From NCBI GenBank assembly GCA_016931225.1, contig JAFGFE010000024.1:1-62601 (forward strand): DNA of 62,601 bases, in the 5' to 3' direction. A program made the position numbers and the translations under genes. How positions within the stretch are numbered: the first letter of the stretch is position 1; each line of letters begins with the position of its first letter. Source of the DNA: Candidatus Zymogenaceae bacterium (GTDB lineage: Bacteria > Desulfobacterota > Zymogenia > Zymogenales > Zymogenaceae). This document shows positions 1 through 8,618 of this stretch, one piece after another. The notes below the pieces were generated by a model, which did not search any database, was not told the DNA's origin, and saw only the letters and a list, made by a program, of their open reading frames with translations.

Positions 1-3
1 ACG

Positions 4-84
4 GTAGCCGAGGAAAGCGTAGCGTAGTATAGTAGAACCGTCTTGCAGGAAGGCAAACTGTCAACACAACTCGTGACTACCGCA
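4..84. repeat. Left terminal inverted repeat, 81 bp
   Basis: This stretch is the exact reverse complement of the last 81 bases of the window (62521-62601); the match stops at base 85. The last sense codon (Arg) and the stop of the DUF4238 gene lie inside it. The window ends within the right copy, so the repeat could be longer. It may be a mobile-element end or a repeat at which an assembler stopped. No transposase is recognisable in it. Confidence 0.9.
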
Positions 85-1042
85 ATTCATAGCATTCAAT
101 AGGCCAATACATCTTAATTCTCTTTCCTTTGTGTTTGACAATATATTTCAGTAATCTCTCTGATTTAATCGATGAATATACAAACCTTTCTGTATTTACC
201 ATTGTCCCAAAATTGAGATCTCTTGTAACCTTGTTGCTTGTTTTGAAGTGAGCAATTCCTTTTAACTCACCTCTATATGCAATACTGGGCGTCATAGGAA
301 ATGTAGCTATCACATTCTGACTTTTCAATCTTTCAGGATCAAGGGACCAACTATTTCTATCAGGAACTTTATAAAATAACGGACTATCTGAAGTAAAGAA
401 TTTCTCACTATTCGCCTCAATAAAAGTCCAATTCATCATATAAAATAGTGCTGAGTAATAACCTGCCTTTTTTAAACCCAATATCAAGCTATCCTCACTC
501 TTGAGAGATAATTCATGACCACTTACAACAAATTCTTTGAATTCTTTAAAAGAAGGAAATCCCTCTATTTCACCGAAATCATCCTCAAAACTTTTTTTAA
601 ACTTATCATATTTTTTTTCATCTTGAGCAACTATACGGTTAGTCATGTTCATATGTTCATAACAACTCTCTTCGAGCCCTGATCTAAAATGCGGTGTTCT
701 AACTGCAGTTAAACCAAGAAATCGTGAAAATATTTTTCTTTCCTTATCAGTAATTCTGATTTTTTTTAGTTCTTTTGTGCTACAGATTTTGTTAAAAAAC
801 TTTTTTGTTTCACTCTCAATAACACTAAACTCATCTTCAAGTGTATTCGTATCGCGTGTGCCATCAGGTAAAGTTATAGCATGATAATATTTTCTATATC
901 CTTCATTTAGTGGTGTAGATTTTCTTATTTCCTCTTTTTCCTTATCATAGACCCACAACGTATCCTTACCCTTGTATGGGTCAATAAAGTATTCTAAATA
1001 GAATACTGGTACGTAATGATGCTTCTTTTTCGTGTTGCTCAT
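77..1042 (-). CDS. DUF4238 family protein
   Basis: A 321-residue protein whose N-terminus (KKHHYVPVFYLEYF) is the hallmark opening of DUF4238 proteins, followed by the usual LWVYDKE segment about residue 29. Members are soluble proteins of unknown function, often in variable genome regions. Residues HHYVP and the later FFTSDSPLFY segment are the conserved-looking parts. No signal peptide or membrane segment is visible. The gene is clearly more AT-rich than everything from 1.2 kb onward, with Lys, Asn, Ile and Phe favoured, so it is probably acquired. Its stop codon lies inside the terminal inverted repeat, so the natural C-terminus could differ if the repeat replaced an older end. Start ATG at 1042 has only a weak ribosome binding site. 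Confidence 0.8.
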   Translation of the reverse strand: MSNTKKKHHYVPVFYLEYFIDPYKGKDTLWVYDKEKEEIRKSTPLNEGYRKYYHAITLPDGTRDTNTLEDEFSVIESETKKFFNKICSTKELKKIRITDKERKIFSRFLGLTAVRTPHFRSGLEESCYEHMNMTNRIVAQDEKKYDKFKKSFEDDFGEIEGFPSFKEFKEFVVSGHELSLKSEDSLILGLKKAGYYSALFYMMNWTFIEANSEKFFTSDSPLFYKVPDRNSWSLDPERLKSQNVIATFPMTPSIAYRGELKGIAHFKTSNKVTRDLNFGTMVNTERFVYSSIKSERLLKYIVKHKGKRIKMYWPIECYELR

Positions 1043-1114
1043 AAGAGAACCATCATTTTAAACACTGCATCAAGTATAACACACTTTATACTCAACCATT
1101 ATGAATAAACACGA

Positions 1115-1142
1115 AAGAAAAAGCCGCCTTATCAGGCGGCTT
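1115..1142 (-). terminator. Rho-independent terminator of rubrerythrin
   Basis: Read on the minus strand, an 8-bp perfect stem (AAGCCGCC at 1121-1128 pairing with GGCGGCTT at 1135-1142, six-base loop) is followed by a T-rich tract. It lies about 40 bases past the rubrerythrin stop, in the right orientation. Confidence 0.85.
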
Positions 1143-1179
1143 ACAATCCCTTCCCCGTCTCAACAATCCCTGCCCTTTC

Positions 1180-1677
1180 CTACGCAAATTCGTTGAACTT
1201 CTCCTTGGGCACCCCGCACACCGGACACTTCTCCGGCAGGACGCCGTCCGAAACGTAGCCGCAGACGGTGCAGACGTAGTAGGTGGTCTCCTCCTCCTCC
1301 ATCAGGTGCCCCATGGCCTCCTTGTAGAGCTTGGCGTGCACCTCCTCCACGTCCCGGGACTGGGAAAAGATCGTCAACGCACGCTTGTCCTCCACTTTTG
1401 ATGCCAGCTGTATCAGGTTGTCGTAGGCAACTCCCGCCACCTTGGTTTCTGATTCGAAGCTCTCCTGCAGGTTCTCCTCGGTGCTCTTGATCTCTTTCAG
1501 ATACTTCAGCACCCGGGCGCCGTGGATGGTCTCGGAAAAGGCGATCACCTCAAAGAGCTTCGCCATCTGGTCGTAACCCTCCTCTCTCGCCTTTTCGGCG
1601 AAGAGACGAAGCCTCAAAACCGCCTTCGCCTCACCGATGTACGCCTGGAACATCCCATCTTTTATTTTCTCGTCCAT
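1180..1677 (-). CDS. Rubrerythrin
   Basis: A 165-residue cytoplasmic peroxide-reducing protein of anaerobes, taking electrons through rubredoxin-like iron. The N-terminal four-helix diiron domain shows the expected ligands: E16, the E49-x-x-H52 motif, E77 and a second ExxH (E111, H114). The C-terminal rubredoxin-like domain has CTVC (C136, C139) and CPVC (C151, C154). Length is slightly shorter than the classic 190-residue form because the spacer between domains is short. It stands alone, with its own terminator downstream. Start ATG at 1677 follows a purine-rich stretch. Role in oxidative stress defence is inferred from the family. Confidence 0.93.
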   Translation of the reverse strand: MDEKIKDGMFQAYIGEAKAVLRLRLFAEKAREEGYDQMAKLFEVIAFSETIHGARVLKYLKEIKSTEENLQESFESETKVAGVAYDNLIQLASKVEDKRALTIFSQSRDVEEVHAKLYKEAMGHLMEEEETTYYVCTVCGYVSDGVLPEKCPVCGVPKEKFNEFA

Positions 1678-2026
1678 ACGTCCTCCCGATTCGTGTGTTC
1701 GTGCGAGTATGGCTTCCGTTACAAAGCGGGTGCTATTGTATCAAACGGCGGACGTCTTTTCCAGATGAAAATCAAAAGATGAATGACCAAGAGGGATAAA
1801 CTTCCTCCCTTCGGGGATACACCGGAATCAGCATGTCGTATTGTGTTTCTATTGCACGGCATGCGGATAGTCTCTCATTTCGCCCCGGTTGGATTCGCCT
1901 CGCCCGTTGACTTTCATCGTTAAAAGACATAGAATGATATATTATTTTAAAATCAAGACGGCGGCGATCCACGCCCTCACATTCCAGTCGCCGTCACACG
2001 AGAACATGTACACAAAGGATTGGTAA
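1678..2026. other. Intergenic region between rubrerythrin and mscS-like gene
   Basis: About 350 bases between divergent genes, so it should hold both promoters, but I see no clear consensus pair, no convincing hairpin with a T-tract and no RNA gene. Short reading frames here have no recognisable content. Confidence 0.5.
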
Positions 2027-3103
2027 ATGCTGTTTCAAAACATCCTCAACGACGTGACCGGTTTTTTTACCATACTCCCCTGGCTTCCCCCCGCTCTGTT
2101 TATTGTGGGAGGGCTTGTTTTGGGGATCATTTTCGAAAAAATCATCCTCAAAAAGATAAACAAATTCGTCAGCAGGACCGATTGGGAGGTCGATGACTTT
2201 CTCGTCCAGTCACTGAAGGGCGTGACCGTCCTCTTCTTCGTGGTGGGCGGCATTTACGGCGCCCTGGCGTACTTCGACCTCCCGGAGAAAACAAGCATCA
2301 TCGCAAACAAGGCGCTTCTGGTCATTCTCATCCTGGCGATCACGATCGTCGCGGCCCGGATTGCCGTCGGTCTGACCCAGTTTTACAGCAACCGCATCAA
2401 GGGGGAGTTTCCCTCGTCTTCGATACTGACGTATGTCATTTACGGGATTGTGATCATCATCGGGGTGCTCATCATCCTTCAATCCCTGGGTATCTCCATC
2501 GCGCCGCTCCTCACCGCCCTGGGCGTCGGCGGCCTGGCGGCGGCCCTTGCGCTGCAGGATACGCTCTCCAACGTATTCGCCGGGATACAGATTATCATCT
2601 CCGGCCAGATCAAGCCCGGGGACTACATCGAGCTCTCCGGCGGCGAGGCGGGATACATCACCGATATCTCCTGGCGTTACACCGTTATCCGGGCCATCTC
2701 CAACAACATGATCATCGTGCCCAACTCCAAGCTCTCCACATCGATTATCACGAACTACCACAAGCCCCAGCAGGAGATGTCCGTGCTCATGCCGGTGGGT
2801 GTTGCGTATGACAGTGACCTGGAGCATGTTGAGCGGGTGGCCATCGAGGTGGCCCGGGAGGTGATGAAAGAGGTAGAAGGGGGGGTGCCGGAGTACGAAC
2901 CCCTGGTGCGCTACAACGAATTCGGCGATTCTTCCATCAACTTCAACATTGTGATGCGCACTCAAGAGTACACCAACCAATACCTGCTCCGACACGAGTT
3001 CGCAAAGCGGCTCCACCGCCGGTTCAACCAGGAAGGCATCGAGATACCGTTCCCCATCAGGACCATCTACATGGCGGAAGACAAAGATGACACCTCGAAG
3101 TAG
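2027..3103 (+). CDS. MscS-family mechanosensitive ion channel
   Basis: A 358-residue inner-membrane protein. Several hydrophobic helices occupy roughly residues 15-170, followed by the pore helix and beta-domain signature: LGVGGLAAALALQDTLSNV near residue 165, then a GDYIELSGG segment, the typical MscS soluble beta domain opening. The Gly/Ala-packed pore helix is the family hallmark. MscS channels release osmolytes on hypo-osmotic shock. Start ATG at 2027 has a good AAAGGA site just upstream. The 3' end overlaps the next gene by 17 bases, suggesting translational coupling with the M23-like exported protein, so membrane tension and cell wall functions may be co-expressed. Confidence 0.92.
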   Translation: MLFQNILNDVTGFFTILPWLPPALFIVGGLVLGIIFEKIILKKINKFVSRTDWEVDDFLVQSLKGVTVLFFVVGGIYGALAYFDLPEKTSIIANKALLVILILAITIVAARIAVGLTQFYSNRIKGEFPSSSILTYVIYGIVIIIGVLIILQSLGISIAPLLTALGVGGLAAALALQDTLSNVFAGIQIIISGQIKPGDYIELSGGEAGYITDISWRYTVIRAISNNMIIVPNSKLSTSIITNYHKPQQEMSVLMPVGVAYDSDLEHVERVAIEVAREVMKEVEGGVPEYEPLVRYNEFGDSSINFNIVMRTQEYTNQYLLRHEFAKRLHRRFNQEGIEIPFPIRTIYMAEDKDDTSK

Positions 3104-3866
3104 ACATCGGCTTTCGGTGCTCATTGGGCTGGGAGCAGCGGTGGTGTTCTTTTCTTTCGCATCCGCCCAACAGACACCTCCTCTCGAAACCTGGGGAAGC
3201 GTACAGGGAGTCACCCTCACCGCACCGTTTTCGGATATGGAAACGCGCGAGCTCCTTGACATTTCCCTGGGCGCCATGCCCCGGGACCTGGTACGGGACG
3301 GTCTTCCCTGGTTCGGGGCGGTCAGGGATGATTTTCTGGGAAAGCCGAGAAGCCACCGGGGGCTGGACTTTTACGGGGAGGGAATGGAAATCCGCGCCAT
3401 GGCCGACGGCCGGATCATCGCCAACAGCACGACCAAGACGGCGGGGTACTACGTGAAGATCGACCACGGCTCCGGTGTCAAGACCATCTATATCCACCTG
3501 GATGAACCGTACGACGGCCCGGACACGATCAAGCGGGGAGACGTCCTGGGCATAACCGGCACGAGCGGAAACGCCGTCTCGCCGCAGCTTCACCTGGGCG
3601 TCTCCGTCGACGACGTCTACATCGATCCCATCGACATCCTGTATGAATCGTCGGGCGAGGAGGCGAGGGAGACGATCGATTATTACCGATCCCTCATGAG
3701 CGCCAAGGAGGCGGCCCGCGATCGGCTGGTGGCGGCCTTTTTAAGCGATGATGAGACGACGCGGACGGCCGAATATGAAGAGGCGTTATTCATCCTCTCG
3801 ATCATCGCCCACGACCGAAACATCTCTCTCTGGCTGGAGAATGCGGATCCGCCCACCGATCGATGA
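3087..3866 (+). CDS. Exported M23 (LytM-like) peptidase-family protein
   Basis: A 259-residue protein with an N-terminal signal peptide (hydrophobic run at residues 9-25, ASA cleavage site). The central domain at about 85-185 is LytM/M23-like: H90 and D94 in SHRGLDFY, H137 in IYIHLDE and H169. In active M23 endopeptidases the second motif is HxH; here it reads QLH (Q167, H169), so the three zinc ligands appear kept while the usual catalytic-base His is replaced. It may therefore be a low-activity enzyme or a non-enzymatic LytM domain that regulates wall hydrolases, as some Gram-negative proteins do. It overlaps the MscS gene by 17 bases and is read in the same direction. Confidence 0.85.
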   Translation: MTPRSRHRLSVLIGLGAAVVFFSFASAQQTPPLETWGSVQGVTLTAPFSDMETRELLDISLGAMPRDLVRDGLPWFGAVRDDFLGKPRSHRGLDFYGEGMEIRAMADGRIIANSTTKTAGYYVKIDHGSGVKTIYIHLDEPYDGPDTIKRGDVLGITGTSGNAVSPQLHLGVSVDDVYIDPIDILYESSGEEARETIDYYRSLMSAKEAARDRLVAAFLSDDETTRTAEYEEALFILSIIAHDRNISLWLENADPPTDR

Positions 3867-3880
3867 TCGCAGATCAACTC

Positions 3881-4675
3881 TTAACCGGCTCGCTTGGAAA
3901 GGATTCTATCCATCAGGAGCGCCCTCCCCTCGTTCCGGTTCACATCTTCCGTGTTCATCATGGCGGGCCGGGCCACCACAAGACCGATATCGTCGAAGCG
4001 GGAATGCGCCGATTCGACCAAAGCCACGATCCTCGCTGAAATCCGATGGGGACAGCCGATATCCTGGGGGAGGGCCACATGTCGGGTAATGAAATCCGCG
4101 GTGTTCAGCCCGTGGGATCGGGCGAGATCGGTGATCCCGTCGGTGGAAAGCACAACGATACTCCGATCATCGAGGGATATCAGCTCCGTTTGAAAAAGAT
4201 GCGGCGATCTGCCGATAAGAAAATGGTTGGTGTGGGAAAGCTGCGTCACCTCGCCGGTGTCCGACGAGAGGGCGTATACGAGGCTGTCGCCGGTGTGAAG
4301 GAGTATCGTCTGCCCGTCGGAGCCGAAGATCAGCGCCGAAAATGTGGTGCTGTCGTGATAGTCGGATTTCTTGACCAGCTCGTTCGTCCTGGTGACGATG
4401 TCGTCAAACCGATCCCCGACAGCGATCCGCGCGTCTCCCGCACAGCATACATCTATTACTTCCGCGATGAAGCGCTTCAAAAACCGGGACGACGCGGTGG
4501 GATTCTTGTCCGGACCATCGGCCACCGCAAGCACGCCCGCGACCAGGTCCACGAAGACGGCATCACCCACGTGCCCGTTGTACGATCCCCCGGGGATGAC
4601 ACGGCGTGCGCCGGGGATCAGCGAAGCGGAAACCGCCCCCTGTCGTGTAAATATGTCAACATCATCAAGATTCAT
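3881..4675 (-). CDS. PP2C-like (PPM family) protein phosphatase
   Basis: A 264-residue soluble protein with PPM-family motifs in order: VADGPDKNP about residue 51 (metal-binding Asp in ADG), LLHTGDSLVYAL mid-protein, LSTDGITDL near residue 175, and DDIGLVV near the C-terminus, each bearing the Asp expected at the two-metal site. The family removes phosphate from Ser/Thr residues. No partner kinase is next to it. It is convergent with the M23 gene, 14 bases apart. Start ATG at 4675 is the first in-frame Met. The sequence is divergent from textbook members, so substrate cannot be guessed. Confidence 0.78.
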   Translation of the reverse strand: MNLDDVDIFTRQGAVSASLIPGARRVIPGGSYNGHVGDAVFVDLVAGVLAVADGPDKNPTASSRFLKRFIAEVIDVCCAGDARIAVGDRFDDIVTRTNELVKKSDYHDSTTFSALIFGSDGQTILLHTGDSLVYALSSDTGEVTQLSHTNHFLIGRSPHLFQTELISLDDRSIVVLSTDGITDLARSHGLNTADFITRHVALPQDIGCPHRISARIVALVESAHSRFDDIGLVVARPAMMNTEDVNRNEGRALLMDRILSKRAG

Positions 4676-5059
4676 AGCGAAAGGCCGTTCCCCCGTCCCA
4701 CCCCCGCTCGTGCGGGATATTCAAAAAACAATGGAAGTAAACAATCTATTGTACTCGAACCTGTGCAAAATGCAACCCGAATCGTAACTCCAAAAACAGA
4801 GTGGTCATACCGCACGCTGGGTGAGGAGATCTCCTTCGTATCACCCCGACCGTAACCGGTGAAAAACAGTCTTGCCAAGCCCTTCCGATCCGAATTTGAA
4901 GCGATCGAATCGCGCGCACATTATTCGATGCTTCCACCCGTCCCGTCTGGAGGTACCCTCCCCCGCCGGACGAAACATGATATACCGACCGATCGCTAAA
5001 AATTTCCTCAACGAAACGAATGGAGTGGACAGGCGGGCCGTCGCCGGGGAAGGAATCGA
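4676..5059. other. Intergenic region between phosphatase and repeat-protein genes
   Basis: About 380 bases upstream of the phosphatase and downstream of the large repeat-protein gene (both on the minus strand). It must contain the phosphatase promoter. I see no strong terminator, no repeat and no recognisable protein in it. Confidence 0.45.
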
Positions 5060-7165
5060 TCAACGGCCGCTCATGCGGTATTTCCTGATAAACGAGGCAA
5101 GGAATAATCCGAGGAACATCAGGAGAAGGAGTATTTCACAGGTCAACGCGAACGAGCCGAGAACCGGATCGATCACGCTGTATGAATGGTTGATGACCCT
5201 GTTGAAAAAGAGGGAAAACACCACCGAGACACCCGCACTGTAATCCCCGAGGAAACCATCCAGGAAGAGCACCCCATTGCCGAATCCCTCATACTTGATC
5301 ATTCCTCCAGGGAGATATGACGGGACGGGCTCCGCCATGGGATTGAGGACGATGATCGATCTGTTGTCGGGCCCCTCCACTATTTCCGCGGTGATATTGT
5401 TGGGATACGTGATGGGATCGACACCCTCCGGCGCGATACCGATCTTCAAGAAGACCAGGCCGAACAGCGCCACCACCGCCGCCGCCCAGAGGAGGGCGCG
5501 AAACGGCCGCTCGCCGTAGAGACAGAAGAGGCGATACAGCCGCAATACAATCCTGGACCACGGTTTTTCCCCCGCCTCCCGACGGCGCATCTCCAGGGAG
5601 CCGGCGAAAAAGTCCCCGGCGTCGTGATATCGATGGGCGGATATGTAGTTCTGGCCCATCTGGTTGTACAGGCCGTATACGTCCCAGTGGTTATCCTCTT
5701 TCGGTGCTGTCAGAACCAGAAGCCGGTTTCTCAAACGAAAAAGCCCCCGTTTCACCGGAGATGAGAGTATCTGGTTGTCAACGGAATACTCCGGCATAAC
5801 CCGTTCAAGGGCGCGCCGGATACCGTCCCAAATCGGTATGCCCTGAATGAATCCCGCCAGGTGCCGTACAAATCTCCCCCGGTGCTGAAACAGCTCGTCG
5901 AAGAGCTTCATCCTTCCCGGGGCGTATGAGGAGCCGTATGATCGCCCGTTCCAGGTAACATCGACAAAATGTATGCCCTGAAGGTTTGTTCGCAGGAATC
6001 GACACCGCCCCAGGTCAACCCGCTCGAAGGTGACACGATGCGGGTGCTCGAACAGGATGTCTGTAAATTCCCCCCAGACGCCGGGCCAGAATATCCTCCC
6101 CTCGAAGACGGTCCTGCCGGTTCCGGAGAACTGGGATCCCGAAAAGGAGACGCCGCCCTGACAGGCGAAATCCGGATTTTTGAAAAATACCGCCCCATCT
6201 CCCAGAAACTGGGCCTTGGAAAAGTTCGCCTGGCCGCTCCCCTCAACGACCATGCCGGAAAAATCGTTCTTCGCCTTCGAGGTAAACTGGGCCATGGAAA
6301 AATTCACCCCGCCGTCGCAGGAGAAATTGGCCTTGCTGAAATTGACGCCGCTCCGGGCGGAAAACGTCGAGAGGGAAAAATTCGCCTCGCCGGCGCCCTG
6401 GAACTTGGCGCCGCCGAAATCGGCTACGCCGCCGCCCCGAAACTGCACCAGGGAAAAATTCGCCCCGCCGTCGCCCAAAAAACGGGTTCCGTTGAAATGG
6501 ATTCCCTTGCCGTCGAATTCGGCGAAATGGAAGTCAACGATGACGGCGCCCGAAAAATCCGCCAGCTTGAAGTCCGCCCCCCCCTCGGCGGTGAACTTCG
6601 CCCAGGTAAAATCAACCCGGCCGCTGCCGGTGAATTCCGTCCGGGAAAAATTAACGGCACCTGTGCCCTCGAATCGTCCCATTCTGAAATTCGCGCCGCC
6701 GTCACCGGTGAAGTGCGCCCCGGAAAAATTGACGCCGCCGTCGGACAGGAAGGCCGCCTCGATAAAATTCGCGCCGCCCTCTCCGGTAAACCGGGCGCCG
6801 GAAAGCTGAACCGGACAGAGGAAGGTGGCCTTGGAGAACGCAGCATTGATGAACGTCAGTACGCCGTCCCCTTCAGCCTCCCGGGTGAAATCGGGAAAAG
6901 AGAAATCCGCAGGGAATACAAATCCGACAAACAGGTGTTCGCCGGTTTTGTACAACTTCAAAAGCTCTTTGGTAAAGTCGTCTGTGTTCTTTTTTTCGCT
7001 GGTGCTGTGGAATATGCAGAATGATTCGCCGGAGGGATCTTTCTTCGGCATTGCCTTGTGCGGACACTGATAGGAAACGTATTTTTCCTTTGTCAGATCG
7101 AAGTAGTTCGTTGTATAGTCGCACATGGGTAAAACCGCCTCCGCGCATACGTCAGACAGGCGCAC
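5060..7165 (-). CDS. Membrane-anchored 13-residue-repeat (pentapeptide-like) protein
   Basis: A 701-residue protein with four parts. Residues 1-60 contain Cys and His (including QCPHK and CIFH) that could bind a metal. About residues 95-380 are over 20 turns of a repeat with a strict 13-residue period of the kind GGxNFxxxxFxxx, the two Phe five residues apart; this is related to pentapeptide-repeat beta-helices but with a regular insertion. A helical, TPR-like segment follows (YNQMGQNYISAHRYHDAGDF). The C-terminus has two membrane helices (about 555-577 and 674-693) around a loop where related proteins carry a K+-channel pore. Here the TxGYGD filter is absent and the equivalent stretch reads NHSYSVIDP. 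Function is unknown; a degenerate channel or a membrane scaffold is possible. Confidence 0.75.
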   Translation of the reverse strand: MRLSDVCAEAVLPMCDYTTNYFDLTKEKYVSYQCPHKAMPKKDPSGESFCIFHSTSEKKNTDDFTKELLKLYKTGEHLFVGFVFPADFSFPDFTREAEGDGVLTFINAAFSKATFLCPVQLSGARFTGEGGANFIEAAFLSDGGVNFSGAHFTGDGGANFRMGRFEGTGAVNFSRTEFTGSGRVDFTWAKFTAEGGADFKLADFSGAVIVDFHFAEFDGKGIHFNGTRFLGDGGANFSLVQFRGGGVADFGGAKFQGAGEANFSLSTFSARSGVNFSKANFSCDGGVNFSMAQFTSKAKNDFSGMVVEGSGQANFSKAQFLGDGAVFFKNPDFACQGGVSFSGSQFSGTGRTVFEGRIFWPGVWGEFTDILFEHPHRVTFERVDLGRCRFLRTNLQGIHFVDVTWNGRSYGSSYAPGRMKLFDELFQHRGRFVRHLAGFIQGIPIWDGIRRALERVMPEYSVDNQILSSPVKRGLFRLRNRLLVLTAPKEDNHWDVYGLYNQMGQNYISAHRYHDAGDFFAGSLEMRRREAGEKPWSRIVLRLYRLFCLYGERPFRALLWAAAVVALFGLVFLKIGIAPEGVDPITYPNNITAEIVEGPDNRSIIVLNPMAEPVPSYLPGGMIKYEGFGNGVLFLDGFLGDYSAGVSVVFSLFFNRVINHSYSVIDPVLGSFALTCEILLLLMFLGLFLASFIRKYRMSGR

Positions 7166-7520
7166 AAAACGCCACAGTCATGAGAGCACGCCGTCTGCAT
7201 ATATTTATAGCACAGAAACGGGCCTTGCGTAAACAAAAACTACAAAAAACTATTACGTTTTCTCTCAAGTCAAATGGTAACTTCCGATTTTAGTATACGG
7301 TGGGTACGATTTTCGGTGTTATGATCGGATGGATGACCGACCGTACACAAAAAAGGACAAGAACGTGCGCTTCGGTGCGGGGTCATGACAATGGGTATCA
7401 AAACGGTTTTATTATTTTTCCTTTTTCCGGAACACCTCTCCCGTGCATAAAAGCGTTTGCCTTATTCGTATAATCAAGATATAGTATACCCCAATGTCAT
7501 TTTTTTATCGGGAGGTGGAC
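7166..7520. other. Intergenic region between divergent repeat-protein and Cache genes
   Basis: About 355 AT-richer bases separating two divergent genes. The right part holds the promoter listed at 7457-7485. No other structured element is evident. Confidence 0.5.
7457..7485 (+). promoter_or_regulatory. Sigma70-like promoter of the Cache-domain gene
   Basis: TTGCCT at 7457-7462 and TATAGT at 7480-7485 are separated by 17 bases, close to consensus, 36 bases before the start codon of the Cache gene. Confidence 0.55.
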
Positions 7521-8033
7521 ATGAAAAAGGGAATGATCCTCATTATATGTATCCTTATGCTTGCTTTTTCCTCCTTCGTAATCGCCCAGGACGCGGTGAC
7601 TCCGCAGGACGTCGTCGACAAGGTCACAGAGGCCGCGGCGTTCCTGGCGGAAAACGGAGAAGAGGGCCTGAGCGCATTCAACCAGGCCGACGGTCCCTGG
7701 GTCTGGGGCGGCACGTATGTGTTTGTATTCGACTGCGATGCGGGAGTCATCGCCGCCCATCCGAACAACGATCTCGTCGGTGTGGAGCTGGGATCCCGGG
7801 AGGATGTGAACGGCTTCAAATACAACCTCGCCCTGTGCGAGGAGGCGGGCAAGCCGAACGGCGGCTGGGTTGAATACTGGAGGCCCACCGATACCATGGA
7901 CGCCGAGGGAAACCAGGAATACCGACGGAAAATCTCGTACATTGTGAGCGTGGACGGACAGCCCTATCAGGTGGGCGCCGGCATCTACGAGCCGGACATG
8001 ACCGTCGACGAACTGAACGCCCTGACCGAATAG
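7521..8033 (+). CDS. Exported single-Cache-domain protein
   Basis: A 170-residue protein with a cleavable signal peptide (MKKGMILIICILMLAFSSF then VIAQ). The mature part is a small single Cache domain: VFVFDCDAGVIAAHPNN, a GFKYNLALCEEAG segment and a C-terminal YIVSVDGQPYQVGAGIY strand, a pattern found in free-standing sCache_2 proteins and in the sensor parts of chemoreceptors. Such domains bind small ligands in the periplasm. There is no membrane helix after the signal, so it is a soluble periplasmic form. Start ATG at 7521 is preceded by GGGAGGT at the proper distance, which decides against an in-frame ATG nine codons upstream. Confidence 0.83.
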   Translation: MKKGMILIICILMLAFSSFVIAQDAVTPQDVVDKVTEAAAFLAENGEEGLSAFNQADGPWVWGGTYVFVFDCDAGVIAAHPNNDLVGVELGSREDVNGFKYNLALCEEAGKPNGGWVEYWRPTDTMDAEGNQEYRRKISYIVSVDGQPYQVGAGIYEPDMTVDELNALTE

Positions 8034-8060
8034 TTCTGAATACCATTCATACGGATACAA

Positions 8061-8106
8061 GACGGCCGGTGAATCGAGCGAAAGCGGCGATGATTTACCG
8101 GCCGTC
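8061..8106 (+). terminator. Probable terminator hairpin after the Cache gene
   Basis: Ten-base perfect arms (GACGGCCGGT at 8061-8070, ACCGGCCGTC at 8097-8106) lie 28 bases past the Cache stop. The loop is long and the T-tract is missing, so termination is likely but not certain. Confidence 0.5.
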
Positions 8107-8206
8107 ATATGCCTGTAGTGAAGCGCTCGGCGGGGGAACATTGATGACCCGGTACCGCCTCCGGATGTCGTGGTGCAGGGTGATCAATTCGATACAGTAA
8201 AAAAAT

Positions 8207-8554
8207 ATGGAAGAGACGAAAAAAAGACGCATCATCGTCGGATCCGCGCCCTTTTTCCCGCCCCTTGAGGCGGGGGAACGGCTCACCGTCGTCATTGAAG
8301 GGATACGGCTGAGAGAGGTCGTCAAGGCCATTGAAACCGCAGATGAAGTCGTCAGCTTTTGCGGTCACGAAGACTCGGCGCATTACCTGGGAGTCGAGCT
8401 GAATCGGGAGGCGGCGCCCCGGGAATATTTCAGACACGGCATCGTATGGGTGGGAATTCGTCCCGTCAAGCGGCCCATGCCCGGGGAGGAGGTTGATGTC
8501 TTCAGCGAACGATTCGTGGGATGGCGCATGACATTCCTTGAAGAAGACCGGTAA
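8207..8554 (+). CDS. Hypothetical protein, possible DUF1874-like fold
   Basis: A 115-residue soluble protein with no signal or membrane helix. I do not recognise it firmly. The segment VVSFCGHEDSAHYLGVELNR resembles the GHE.TA...LG.....NR pattern of the small DUF1874 (viral/archaeal B116-like) family, and a following GEEVDVF matches where that family has GD..LV. This is a weak by-eye likeness. A glycine/proline-rich N-terminus precedes it. It reads in the same direction as the membrane protein downstream. No strong ribosome binding site is visible before the ATG. Confidence 0.5.
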   Translation: MEETKKRRIIVGSAPFFPPLEAGERLTVVIEGIRLREVVKAIETADEVVSFCGHEDSAHYLGVELNREAAPREYFRHGIVWVGIRPVKRPMPGEEVDVFSERFVGWRMTFLEEDR

Positions 8555-8618
8555 GCGCACGTTATATCAGCCCGATACACAATCGAACATCGAGCATTTT
8601 CCGATACAGGAGTTCTTC

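Noticed and set aside
2210-3277. 355-codon frame opposite mscS
   Set aside because: Asp/His/Arg-rich antisense frame with no recognisable domain.
7021-7293. Short plus-strand frames at the start of the repeat-protein gene
   Set aside because: Shadows of the minus-strand gene with no own ribosome site or motif.
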